NCBI GenBank assembly: GCA_016203535.1
Contig: JACQMO010000003.1
Span: forward strand, 47,110 to 111,109
Direction of reading: 5' to 3'
Source: Candidatus Uhrbacteria bacterium
Lineage (GTDB): Bacteria; Patescibacteriota; Patescibacteriia; 2-12-FULL-60-25
Length of the DNA stretch: 64,000 nucleotides
Both the position numbers and the translations under genes were made by a program. The stretch's first letter is position 1. Every line of letters begins with the position of its first letter. Positions 19,397 through 28,575 of this stretch are shown piece by piece. The notes under the pieces are model-generated. The model saw only the letters and a list, made by a program, of their open reading frames with translations. It was not told where the DNA came from and searched no databases.

Positions 19397-20677
19397 TTAG
19401 ACGATGGTGGGGTCAGGAATAGGAATGATAAAACGGCCGCCTTTGTCCGCATAGGGCTTGAGGTTGGCCATGATCTCTTTGGAGAAATTCCATGCGAGGA
19501 GGAGCGCGTAATCCGGTCGTACCTCGATGAGCCGGTCGTCGGGAACGATGGGGATGTGGCCGCCGGGGGTCACGCGGCCGATTTTGAGCCGCGCCTTTTC
19601 CGATGCGAACAGCACGTGCCGCGTCGAGAATCCGCAATAATTCAGAAGCGTCATCCCTTTCGCCGGCGTGCTTACGATCGCGATCGTTTTTCCGTCTTTG
19701 AGCAGCCCCTCGACCAGCTGCATCAGTTTCCGGCGGTTCTCGGCGACGCGCGTGGCGAATTCCTGAAGCGTGGGGAGTTCGTGGATCCGCGCGGCAGCTT
19801 CTTGTTCGAGGAGCGCCGTGACGCTCGCATCAATGGGTCGCTTCCCTTCGCGGCCGATGTAGACACGGAACGATCCGCCGTGGATGTCCGACTCTTCGAC
19901 CGCAAAGACTTCCAAACCGAACCGCTTCACGAACGCCGCAACCGGTTTGAGGGAGAGGTACGACAGGTGTTCGTGGTAGATGGTGTCGTATTCCAGGTTC
20001 GATACGAGATGGCGGAACTGCGGCGACTCGAAGATGAAGACGCCCGTGTCCGTGAGGAGCCGCGCGGCTGCGGTCATGAATCCCGCGAGATCGTCCACGT
20101 GGGCGTACACGTTCGTGCCGGTAATGACCTCGGCCGCGCCGGCGCGCTGTTTCACGTCGTCCGCCGCCGCATCGCCGAAAAATGCGCAGATCGTTTCGAT
20201 CCCACGCTGGTTCGCGATCTCGACGATGTTCGGCGCCGGATCCACGCCCATCACGCGCATGCCGCGCTCCTTAAAACAGAAAAGAAGCGTCCCGTCGTTC
20301 GACCCGGCGTCCACGACCAATGCGTTCGCCGGAAGCGCGAGCCGAGCGATCACTTTTTCCGCGAACTCATTCCAATGCGCCAGACCGGTTTTCGTAATGG
20401 AAGATTCGTACGGATAATCAAATTGGTAGAGCACACGCGGATCCACGACATGGGAGAGCTGCGACAGTCCGCACGACCGGCACAGATTCACGCGGAGCGG
20501 ATAGGAAATTTCGGGGAGGTCGAGTTCTTCTGGCTTGCGGAACTGGTCTGCGGGAGCCGTGAATCCGAGGTCGAGATACGTCACGAGATCCCGTCCGTCG
20601 CACATGCGGCAACGGTCCGCGAGACGATACAAACCTGCGACGGCTTCCGCCTGCAAATCGCGCGAAATAGCTGTCAT
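19397..20677 (-). CDS. SAM-dependent sugar C-methyltransferase (paralog of 11384-12628)
   Basis: CRMCDGRDLVTYLDLGFTAPADQF...LCRSCGLSQL...VVDAGSNDGTLL...STPAKGMTLLNYCG. Confidence 0.86.
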   Translation of the reverse strand: MTAISRDLQAEAVAGLYRLADRCRMCDGRDLVTYLDLGFTAPADQFRKPEELDLPEISYPLRVNLCRSCGLSQLSHVVDPRVLYQFDYPYESSITKTGLAHWNEFAEKVIARLALPANALVVDAGSNDGTLLFCFKERGMRVMGVDPAPNIVEIANQRGIETICAFFGDAAADDVKQRAGAAEVITGTNVYAHVDDLAGFMTAAARLLTDTGVFIFESPQFRHLVSNLEYDTIYHEHLSYLSLKPVAAFVKRFGLEVFAVEESDIHGGSFRVYIGREGKRPIDASVTALLEQEAAARIHELPTLQEFATRVAENRRKLMQLVEGLLKDGKTIAIVSTPAKGMTLLNYCGFSTRHVLFASEKARLKIGRVTPGGHIPIVPDDRLIEVRPDYALLLAWNFSKEIMANLKPYADKGGRFIIPIPDPTIV

Positions 20678-20693
20678 ATCCGCACGGAGATTA

Positions 20694-21455
20694 TCACGCA
20701 GCCCGCTTCCTGGCAACGATTGCTATGGCCCAATAGGCGTCCGACGGCGGTTCGGATATTTCCGGAAACCGCGATGCGCGGACGAGCTCAAGGCCGTGCG
20801 CGTCGAGAAGGCGTTTGATGTCCGCGATGTCCCAATAATGGACGGCGTGCCGTTCGGACGTCCGTTCCCCGTCCGTGCGATCGATCGTGATGTCGAGGTC
20901 AACGCGATGTTTCTCCGGGACGTGCGTTGCCGTCGTCGCGCGCGTGATCGTGACGACGTCCTGCTCGAACGTTGCGGTGCGGTCATGCGGCGGTTCTTTT
21001 CGGACCGCCGCCGCATTCCAGGCGTCGAACACGAGCACGCCTCCCGACCGAAGCGCCGTCGCCGCGTTGGCAATCACCCGTTCGAGGTCCGGCAACCCGT
21101 CGCAATACGCCACGACGTTAAAAAAAAGCGCCACGGCGTCATAGGAACCCGGAGCCGCCTGATAGGACGTCATGTCCCCCTGTTCGACCGTGATCCCCTC
21201 AATCCCTTCAGACCGGATCCGTTCGGCGGCGAGCTCCACCATGGTTGGCGAAAGATCCACGCCGTGGAAACGGTATCCCTTTCCGATGAGGAACCGCTCG
21301 TGCCCGAGCGTTCCGGAACCGAAACTCAACACCGTCCGAACCGGCCCGTCCGCCAGCTGAAACAATTCATGGTACGCCTCCGCTTCTCGCGGATAATCCT
21401 TTGCGGCATACATCGCATCATAGGAGGACGCCATCACGGGATCGAAGGTTGTCAT
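20694..21455 (-). CDS. Class I SAM-dependent methyltransferase
   Basis: MTTFDPVMASSYDAMYAAKDYPREAEAYHELFQLADGPVRTVLSFGSGTLGH...; start at 21455. Confidence 0.82.
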   Translation of the reverse strand: MTTFDPVMASSYDAMYAAKDYPREAEAYHELFQLADGPVRTVLSFGSGTLGHERFLIGKGYRFHGVDLSPTMVELAAERIRSEGIEGITVEQGDMTSYQAAPGSYDAVALFFNVVAYCDGLPDLERVIANAATALRSGGVLVFDAWNAAAVRKEPPHDRTATFEQDVVTITRATTATHVPEKHRVDLDITIDRTDGERTSERHAVHYWDIADIKRLLDAHGLELVRASRFPEISEPPSDAYWAIAIVARKRAA

Positions 21456-23104
21456 AGGGACTCGGATGAAGGATAAGCGACGCCGCGACAGTCGTAGAGT
21501 CGCGCGCTGACGCGCCGGTCGTCCTCCGAGAAGAGGGTGTGGCAGGTCGAGAGATATCGCATGATTTTCTGATCGGGTGAAATCGGCGGCATGGTTACGA
21601 CCACATAATGGCCGTCGAACCCGGCGAATTTTTTCTCGTTCACCGCCGCGAACTCCGGATTCAGGTAAAAACGGCGGTCGTATTTCCCGCACTCCCCGAG
21701 CTCCCACGCAGCGATGTCGTTATAGGTGATGATGCGCGACACGTCCGGCGAGGCGCAGGCCGCCGCAGCCGCGCGCTTCGCAAGCGCGGAGGCGTTGCCG
21801 TAGAAGAGTCCGGTTCCGTATTCAAGCGTCGTGAACAGACTGAACGCGATCGTGAGCGCGGTGAGGACGGGAAATGCGGCGGCGCGGAGGCGGAGCGTCC
21901 GGTTCGCAACGAGCGTCGCAACGAGCGTCGCAGCGAACGCGAACAGCGCGACGTTCGCCGGAACAAAAAAACCGATCGGCCCCGAACCGCCGGTGATCGG
22001 AATGAGAAACGAAAGGTCGCCCCGCGTCACGTGACGGAGAAAATCCGCTTTCGGATGGAGCGGAATCGCGGCGGCCGGAAGCAAAAGCAACCCGACGAGG
22101 ACGACCATGCCGACGGCAGCCGTGATCCATCCTACGCGCCGGCGGTAGGTCGGTGAGGCCCAGCCGCGGGCAAGGGCGTCTCCCGCAATCGCCGCGACGG
22201 GCAGGGTGAACGCAAGCAGATACCGCTCGATGGTGCGATGCGTGAAATCGAACGCGACGAAATAAAAAAGAAACTGGAACAGGGCGTATGAGAGAAGCGG
22301 CCGATATCTCGCCGCCTCGCGCCATGAAGCCACGGCGGCAACGGCCGCGACCGGACCGAGAAGAATTCCCGATTTGAGCGTCAAGAGAAGCAACTCGAAA
22401 TAATCCCGATCCGCCAGATTCATGAACCCGAACCCTTTGGCGTACGTCACGAACCCGATCCCGTTCAGGAGCGGAGAGGCCCAGAGCAACACCCCGCCGA
22501 TGGCGGCGAGTCCGACGACGATGGGATGGGACTTCTTCGGCCGATATCCGCTTCGCAACGCCCATTCGACTCCGATGGCCGGGAGAAGCAGAAAAAACGA
22601 AAGCTTCGTGAGGGCGCCGCCGATGCAGGCAACAAGAAGCAATCCCCAACCGCGGCGCGCGTCTCGCCGTTCCCAAATGTCCGTCACGGCATGGAGGGCG
22701 ATGAGCGTCCAAAACGGAAGCAACGCGCCATCAATGTCGATCTGCACCGAACCGAGCACGCTCGCGGTCACGACGGACGAGAGCGCGCCGAACCACCACG
22801 CGCTCCGCTCTCCGTACCATCGCTTCACGAGAAAAAATCCCAAAATCAAATTGGCGATGGACACGACGAACGGCAACCCGCGCAACCCGTCGAACCCCGC
22901 GACCATGGCCCAAAGACGATACGCGTTTTCGCCGAGCGGCGGATGCGGGACCGTTCCCGCAAGGCCATACGACGTATCCACGATCTGCGCCCACTTATAC
23001 TCGTCCTGATGGTAGATCTGCCCGAGCGCGGGGATCCGAAACAGCGTGAACGCGGCGAGAAGCGCCGCGAGTCCGATCCAAAATTTCAATCGTCCGGTTC
23101 TCAT
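21452..23104 (-). CDS. Multi-pass membrane glycosyltransferase (GT39/ArnT/PMT-like)
   Basis: MRTGRLKFWIGLAALLAAFTLFRIPALGQIYHQDEYKWAQI...; many TM helices. Confidence 0.68.
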   Translation of the reverse strand: MRTGRLKFWIGLAALLAAFTLFRIPALGQIYHQDEYKWAQIVDTSYGLAGTVPHPPLGENAYRLWAMVAGFDGLRGLPFVVSIANLILGFFLVKRWYGERSAWWFGALSSVVTASVLGSVQIDIDGALLPFWTLIALHAVTDIWERRDARRGWGLLLVACIGGALTKLSFFLLLPAIGVEWALRSGYRPKKSHPIVVGLAAIGGVLLWASPLLNGIGFVTYAKGFGFMNLADRDYFELLLLTLKSGILLGPVAAVAAVASWREAARYRPLLSYALFQFLFYFVAFDFTHRTIERYLLAFTLPVAAIAGDALARGWASPTYRRRVGWITAAVGMVVLVGLLLLPAAAIPLHPKADFLRHVTRGDLSFLIPITGGSGPIGFFVPANVALFAFAATLVATLVANRTLRLRAAAFPVLTALTIAFSLFTTLEYGTGLFYGNASALAKRAAAAACASPDVSRIITYNDIAAWELGECGKYDRRFYLNPEFAAVNEKKFAGFDGHYVVVTMPPISPDQKIMRYLSTCHTLFSEDDRRVSARLYDCRGVAYPSSESL

Positions 23105-24024
23105 ACGTCGTGCGAGCGATACCAGTCCACCGTCCGCGCAATCCCCTCCTCGATCCCGATCGTCGGCTCGAATCCGAGTCGCTCGCGCGCAAGCGCGGTG
23201 TCCGCGACACACGCCATCACTTCGCCGGTCCGGTTCTCCTCGATGTGAACGGACGCGCTGCGGCCGAACGCCTTGGACACCAGTTCCGCGATTTGAAGAA
23301 CCGTCGTCCCAACGCCTGACGCAATATTGTATACATTGTCTTTCGCGACATCGAACCGCTCGACGGCTCGCATGATTCCGGACACCGCGTCATCGATATG
23401 GATGAAATCCAGAGTCTTCCCTTTGCCGTACACAACAAGCTCCTTCCCCTCTCGGGAACGCCGGATGAACAGCGGGATGACGCGGTCGTGGAGGTCGTAC
23501 ATGCCGTACGCGTTTGCGAACCGGAGGGTGAGCGATGGGACTCCGTAGCATCGGCGATACGCCCAGACGAACGCCTCCCCGGACATTTTCGATGCCGTGT
23601 ACGGATTTTCACTCCGTTCAAGATGCACGTCGTCCTCGCGGTGCGCCGCCTCCGACGTGTCGCCGTACACCTCGCGGGATGATGCGAAGAGAATCGGAAT
23701 CTTTCTCGCCCGCGCATATTCAAGCGCTGTGAACGTCGTTTCGACGTTCTCCCGCGCGAGCTCCGGCCGTTGGATCAAGTCGAACACGCGCGCGTGCGCC
23801 GCGAGATGGATGACCATGTCCGCGTCCGTCGGCAATTGCGCGAGCGACGCCGCCGTATCGCGAAGGTCGAGACGGATGGTGCGTCCGCCGATCTCCGCGT
23901 CCCACCGATTCGGTTTGATATCGACGCCCGTCGCGACGATTCCTGCATCGCGGAGCCGTTCCATAAGCCGCGTGCCGATCATGCCGCTTGAACCGGTAAC
24001 GAGGACGTGTTTCGGCATAGACAT
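23101..24024 (-). CDS. NAD-dependent epimerase/dehydratase (SDR)
   Basis: MPKHVLVTGSSGMIGTRLMERLRDAG...SREVYGDTSEAAHREDD...NPYTASKMSGE; start 24024 or 24018. Confidence 0.86.
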   Translation of the reverse strand: MSMPKHVLVTGSSGMIGTRLMERLRDAGIVATGVDIKPNRWDAEIGGRTIRLDLRDTAASLAQLPTDADMVIHLAAHARVFDLIQRPELARENVETTFTALEYARARKIPILFASSREVYGDTSEAAHREDDVHLERSENPYTASKMSGEAFVWAYRRCYGVPSLTLRFANAYGMYDLHDRVIPLFIRRSREGKELVVYGKGKTLDFIHIDDAVSGIMRAVERFDVAKDNVYNIASGVGTTVLQIAELVSKAFGRSASVHIEENRTGEVMACVADTALARERLGFEPTIGIEEGIARTVDWYRSHDV

Positions 24025-24043
24025 TTGGTTCGTGATCATACCG

Positions 24044-24769
24044 TCATTCCGGCTTCCGCGCCACGACAAGAAGCGACACCCCCCATGGGAGGTTCATGTG
24101 ACGCAGGAGAAAACGTTCCGCGGAAAAAATCCGCGCGAGGATCCCGTTCACGAACGGCGCGGGGACGTTAAAATCAGAATCCTTCCTGCCGAGCGCGCGG
24201 AACACGAGGCGAAGCGCCAGGATCGCGGGAAACAGGAAAAAATTAAAAAAGGTGACGCGCTCAATGACGAATCCCGTTTCCGTTAATTTCCGAATCAGTT
24301 CCGCCCGCGCGTATCTCCGAAAATGATGGCTCATGACGTCATGCCCGCTCCAAAGCAGTTTGAACGCCGGGACCGTGCAGATGAATCTTCCTCCGGATGG
24401 AAGCGCGTCCCAAATCGCCCGCAGCGCCGCGCGGTCGTCCTCGATATGCTCGAGCACGTCGAACATGGTGATCACGTCATGCCCGGCAAGGTCGATGTCC
24501 CCCAAGAATCCGGGAAGCACACGGACGCGTTCCCCGAAACGTTTCTGCAGCGCTTCGCGTGATGCCGAATCCCCTTCCGCCGCCGTCACCGTTCCGTGTG
24601 GGAGAAGTGTCTCGATCATCCCCCCGGCGCCGGAACCGATATCAAGAATCCGTCGTCCGGAAAACTGCGGAAGCCGTGACAGGATATCGGAGACGACAGC
24701 CCTCCGTCCGAGAAACCACCAGTGCGTTTCGTTCAGTTCATCAAGCGCGCGATAGACGTCCCGATCCAT
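24044..24769 (-). CDS. Class I SAM-dependent methyltransferase
   Basis: MDRDVYRALDELNETHWWFLGRRAVVSDILSRLPQFSGRRILDIGSGAGGMIETLL; start at 24769. Confidence 0.85.
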   Translation of the reverse strand: MDRDVYRALDELNETHWWFLGRRAVVSDILSRLPQFSGRRILDIGSGAGGMIETLLPHGTVTAAEGDSASREALQKRFGERVRVLPGFLGDIDLAGHDVITMFDVLEHIEDDRAALRAIWDALPSGGRFICTVPAFKLLWSGHDVMSHHFRRYARAELIRKLTETGFVIERVTFFNFFLFPAILALRLVFRALGRKDSDFNVPAPFVNGILARIFSAERFLLRHMNLPWGVSLLVVARKPE

Positions 24770-24771
24770 AC

Positions 24772-25698
24772 TCAAAACCCTTCCTTCTTTCCAACGATAT
24801 AGAGCGGCCGGCCGCGCACTTCGGTCGTGATGCGCGCAAGGTACTCGCCCATGATCCCGAGGACGAACAGCTGAACCCCACCGAGAAAAAACGCGATGAC
24901 CATGAGCGACGCCCATCCTTGCGGCGTGCTTCCATAATAAAGTTTCAGCCACAGGATGACGGCCGCGGCGAATACGCTTACGAGCGAAATGAAAAATCCC
25001 AGATAAATCGAAAGCTTGAGCGGGACCGTCGAGAAGCTCACGATCCCGTCGAGCGCCAGCCGAAGGAGTTTCCGGAAACTGTATTTCGTCTCGCCGGCTT
25101 CGCGCGCGCCGCGGTCGTACTCCACGCCGACGCTCGGAAACCCGGTCCACGCGCGGAGCCCGCGCAAAAACCGCGTGTGTTCCGGCATCGCGCGGATGGC
25201 ATCGACTACCTTCCGGTCCATCAGACAGAAATCGCCGGAGTCGAGCGGGATCCGCACATCCGTGAGCGACTGGAGCAGCCGATAAAACGCCTTGTAGCAA
25301 AACCGTTTCAGGAGCGATTCCTGGCGCCGTTTCCGCACGGCATACACGATGTCCGCGCCGGCGCGCCATTTGGCGATGAACTCGCGGATGAGCTCTGGCG
25401 GGTCCTGGAGATCGCCATCCAAAATCACGACCGCTTCTCCCGTCGCATGGTCGAGCCCGGCGGACAACGCGACCTGATGGCCGAAATTCCGCGTGAACGA
25501 AACGAGGCGCATGGGCGGGTCTGCGGGCGTGCGCCGACGAATCTCGTCGGTGATCATGCGCGAGGTCGCATCGCGGCTCCCGTCGTTCACGAACAGAATT
25601 TCATGCGGGCCGATCTCCCGACCGACGTCCGCGAGACGCGAAAGCAATTTCGGAAGCATCGCTTCTTCGTTATAGACGGGAATGATGAGGGAAATCAT
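24772..25698 (-). CDS. Glycosyltransferase family 2 with C-terminal TM pair (polyprenyl-phosphate glycosyltransferase, GtrB/ArnC-like)
   Basis: MISLIIPVYNEEAMLPKLLSRL...VVILDGDLQDPPELI...GEYLARITTEVRGRPLYIV. Confidence 0.9.
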   Translation of the reverse strand: MISLIIPVYNEEAMLPKLLSRLADVGREIGPHEILFVNDGSRDATSRMITDEIRRRTPADPPMRLVSFTRNFGHQVALSAGLDHATGEAVVILDGDLQDPPELIREFIAKWRAGADIVYAVRKRRQESLLKRFCYKAFYRLLQSLTDVRIPLDSGDFCLMDRKVVDAIRAMPEHTRFLRGLRAWTGFPSVGVEYDRGAREAGETKYSFRKLLRLALDGIVSFSTVPLKLSIYLGFFISLVSVFAAAVILWLKLYYGSTPQGWASLMVIAFFLGGVQLFVLGIMGEYLARITTEVRGRPLYIVGKKEGF

Positions 25699-25738
25699 AT
25701 GGGAATCGAAGCCATGGTGTCGGAATGATGCGCGAGCG

Positions 25739-26791
25739 TCAAGCTAAATGCGCGGCGCCGGGGAACGCCTCTCGGATCACCTGCTGCACTTGGGAGCGCA
25801 TGGAGTGGCGTTCGACGACGGATGCGCGCAGCCGGTTCGCGAGCGCACGACGTTCGTCCGGAGAAAGCGCCGCCGCGCGTTCGAGCGCATCGTGCGCCTC
25901 GGAATACGACGAAACGGCAAGCCAGCGATCCGGTTCCGGAATCGCGTGGACAGCCGCGCGGGTTACGATGATCGGAATCACGCCGCATGCCATGGCTTCC
26001 AAAATCCCCTTATCCAGACTCCCCTCGCAAAAACTGATGGTGAAATCGAACGATCCGAGCAGCGCGGGCATCTCATCATAGGAAACGCCTTCCGCCGTCC
26101 ATGTGACGTTCGGATGCCTCGCGATCGCGGCCGTCACGGCGTCCCGCGATGCATCATCCGTCGCGCGGCCGAGGATCACGCATTCGCCGCCGCGCGACGC
26201 GAACGCGCTCCGGAGGAAGGTCTCGATCGTTTCCGGAACGTGCTTCACCGGAGACACGCGGCCGATGACGACGGTTCGGAAACGATCGAAGGGTTTGTCC
26301 GTCGGGATCGTAAATCTCTCCGTCGGCACGGACTGTCCGATGACGATCGGTTTCTTGATTCGGATCGCGCACGCTTCCGGCACCGACGTGACGACGCTGT
26401 GGGCGAACACGGCGGCGGATTCCGCCATCCACGGCGTCTGGTAGTGCGCGAACCACAACACGACGCGCTTTCCCAAGAGTCGCCACAGCCATCCGGCCGC
26501 GAGCAGGAACACCGGCGCCTGCCGAACGAACACGGCGCAGTATGAACGGCGACGAACCCACGACACGCGCAGAAGAGCGAGCGCACGGCGAACGACGGAG
26601 ATCAACGATCCGCCGCGCGGAAGTTCGATGATCTCATGCGCCCGATACGCCGGCATGCGGCCGCGACGAAGGCAGCACACGATCGCCGTGACGCCCTGTC
26701 GCTCCAGTTCCAGAAGCCATTCCGCAAAAAATCCGTACGCGCGGTCGTCCAGATCCACGGCCTCCACGCAGATGAGCATGGTCCGTTCCAT
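25739..26791 (-). CDS. Glycosyltransferase (GT4-like)
   Basis: MERTMLICVEAVDLDDRAYGFFAEWLLELERQGVTAIV...; FCEGSLDKGILEAMACGVIPIIVT. Confidence 0.78.
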   Translation of the reverse strand: MERTMLICVEAVDLDDRAYGFFAEWLLELERQGVTAIVCCLRRGRMPAYRAHEIIELPRGGSLISVVRRALALLRVSWVRRRSYCAVFVRQAPVFLLAAGWLWRLLGKRVVLWFAHYQTPWMAESAAVFAHSVVTSVPEACAIRIKKPIVIGQSVPTERFTIPTDKPFDRFRTVVIGRVSPVKHVPETIETFLRSAFASRGGECVILGRATDDASRDAVTAAIARHPNVTWTAEGVSYDEMPALLGSFDFTISFCEGSLDKGILEAMACGVIPIIVTRAAVHAIPEPDRWLAVSSYSEAHDALERAAALSPDERRALANRLRASVVERHSMRSQVQQVIREAFPGAAHLA

Positions 26792-26794
26792 ATA

Positions 26795-27871
26795 CTAGGC
26801 GCGGCCGAGGATATCGAGGACGCGCGACGACGTGGTCCCGTCCCCGAACGGATTCCGCCAATCATTCGGTTTCGCCATCATCATGCGGATCGCCTGCTCG
26901 AGCGATGCACCGTCGGCCGCAAAATGCAGCACGTTGGAACCGACATGAAGCGTTTCCGGACGTTCCGTATTTTCCCGGAGCGTCACGCACGGGACGCGGA
27001 GCACGCACGCCTCCTCCTGAATCCCGCCGGAATCCGTGAGCACGACATCCGCGGAGGATTGGAGCCGGAGAAGGTCGAGATACCCGAGCGGTTCCGTCGT
27101 CAAAAACGCGCCGCCCAGCGTCACCCCGTGGCGTTCCAATGCGGAGCGCGTCCGCGGATGGACCGGAAACACGATGCGCTGTCCCAAGCGGGACGCGGCG
27201 GCGTCCAACGCCGCCGTGATCGCGCGCAGCCGTTCCGGTTCGTCCACGTTCGACGGCCGGTGCATGGTGAGGAGCGCGTACGGCCGGTTCGTAATTTTCA
27301 GCCGCTCGGCGATGTCGCTCTTGTCGTACGCGACCTTGGCGTAATGGAGCGACGCGTCCACGATCGTGTTGCCGACGACGGACACGCCGTCATGCGCGAT
27401 CGCTTCCTGCCGCAGCCGCTCGCGCTGCACTTCGGTCGGGCAGAACAGCCATTTGGAAATGCGGTCGGTCAGCACGCGGTTGGCTTCTTCCGGCATCGCC
27501 CAGTCGTCGCTCCGAAGTCCGGCCTCGAGGTGCGCGACCGGAATATCAGCCTTATACGCGGCAAGCGCGCCGGCGAGGACGGAGTTCGTATCCCCTTCCA
27601 CCATCACGACGCGCGGCTTGATCTCATCGAAAATCTCGGCGAGCCGCTGCATCATGAGCCCGATCTGCTTGCCCGCGGGATGCGAACCAACGTGGGCGTG
27701 TGCGACCGGCGCCGGAAGGTTCAGTTCATGAAAAAATGTGGCATCCATCTCGGGCGAATAATGCTGCCCGGTATGGATGATGCCGACGGATTCACCACGC
27801 CGCATTGCCTCGAGGACGACGGGCGCGCACTTGATGATTTCCGGACGAGTGCCCAACACGATCGCGATCAT
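26795..27871 (-). CDS. wecB: UDP-N-acetylglucosamine 2-epimerase (non-hydrolysing)
   Basis: MIAIVLGTRPEIIKCAPVVLEAM...HTGQHYSPEMDATFFHEL...VLTDSGGIQEEACVLRVPCVTLRENTERPET. Confidence 0.92.
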   Translation of the reverse strand: MIAIVLGTRPEIIKCAPVVLEAMRRGESVGIIHTGQHYSPEMDATFFHELNLPAPVAHAHVGSHPAGKQIGLMMQRLAEIFDEIKPRVVMVEGDTNSVLAGALAAYKADIPVAHLEAGLRSDDWAMPEEANRVLTDRISKWLFCPTEVQRERLRQEAIAHDGVSVVGNTIVDASLHYAKVAYDKSDIAERLKITNRPYALLTMHRPSNVDEPERLRAITAALDAAASRLGQRIVFPVHPRTRSALERHGVTLGGAFLTTEPLGYLDLLRLQSSADVVLTDSGGIQEEACVLRVPCVTLRENTERPETLHVGSNVLHFAADGASLEQAIRMMMAKPNDWRNPFGDGTTSSRVLDILGRA

Positions 27872-28575
27872 GTGCGTGGCGCTCCGCGGAGACGCATGAG
27901 CGCGATGCGTTTGAGCAGTCGCAGATGCCGTTTCATTTCCTTTCCATAATCCAGTTTGCTCTCGCCGTGGATCCGTTGCGTGAGCGGCGCCGGAACCTCT
28001 GCGATCTTCCGTCCGTCACGAATGAGATAAAAAAGAATCTCGGCGTTGATATCGAATCCGGTCGCCTGCAGCGGCAGATGGAGAAGCTGCTCCCGTTTAT
28101 AGAGCCGAAAAATCGGACTCACCGCCGTCACGCGCGCGCCGAGGACGATCTGATAGACGAGCGTCGCGATGCGGGCGACGAACAGGCGATATGACGGAAT
28201 CTCTTTCCCATACCCGGCGAGTTTGGGAGATCCGGAAACCACATCCACATCGGCCTTGCGAAAACGTTCCAAAAGCCGCGCGACGAGCGACGGCGCAAAC
28301 GTCAGGTCCGAATCCATCGTGATGACGAGATCGCCCGTTGCCGCAGCGATGCCGGTTCGGACGGCCGCGCCCAAACCGCGGTTCCGTTCATGGCGGACCA
28401 GACGGACCGTCGCGCCGATGGACGCGGCCACGGCAGCCGTATCGTCGGACGAACCGTCGTCAATGATGAGGATTTCGTACGGTTCGCCGAGCTTGTTGAA
28501 TTCCGGAATCACTTCGCTCGGGAAGCGGCGAAGGTTTTCGGCCTCATTGAACGCCGGAAAGACGAAGGAAATCAT
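27868..28575 (-). CDS. Glycosyltransferase family 2 (dolichyl/polyprenyl-phosphate sugar synthase-like)
   Basis: MISFVFPAFNEAENLRRFPSEVIPEFNKLGEPYEILIIDDGSSDDTAAVA...DLVITMDSDLTF. Confidence 0.88.
   Translation of the reverse strand: MISFVFPAFNEAENLRRFPSEVIPEFNKLGEPYEILIIDDGSSDDTAAVAASIGATVRLVRHERNRGLGAAVRTGIAAATGDLVITMDSDLTFAPSLVARLLERFRKADVDVVSGSPKLAGYGKEIPSYRLFVARIATLVYQIVLGARVTAVSPIFRLYKREQLLHLPLQATGFDINAEILFYLIRDGRKIAEVPAPLTQRIHGESKLDYGKEMKRHLRLLKRIALMRLRGAPRT

Noticed and set aside
19244-20818. 524-aa plus-strand ORF
   Set aside because: Antisense to the cupin and C-methyltransferase genes
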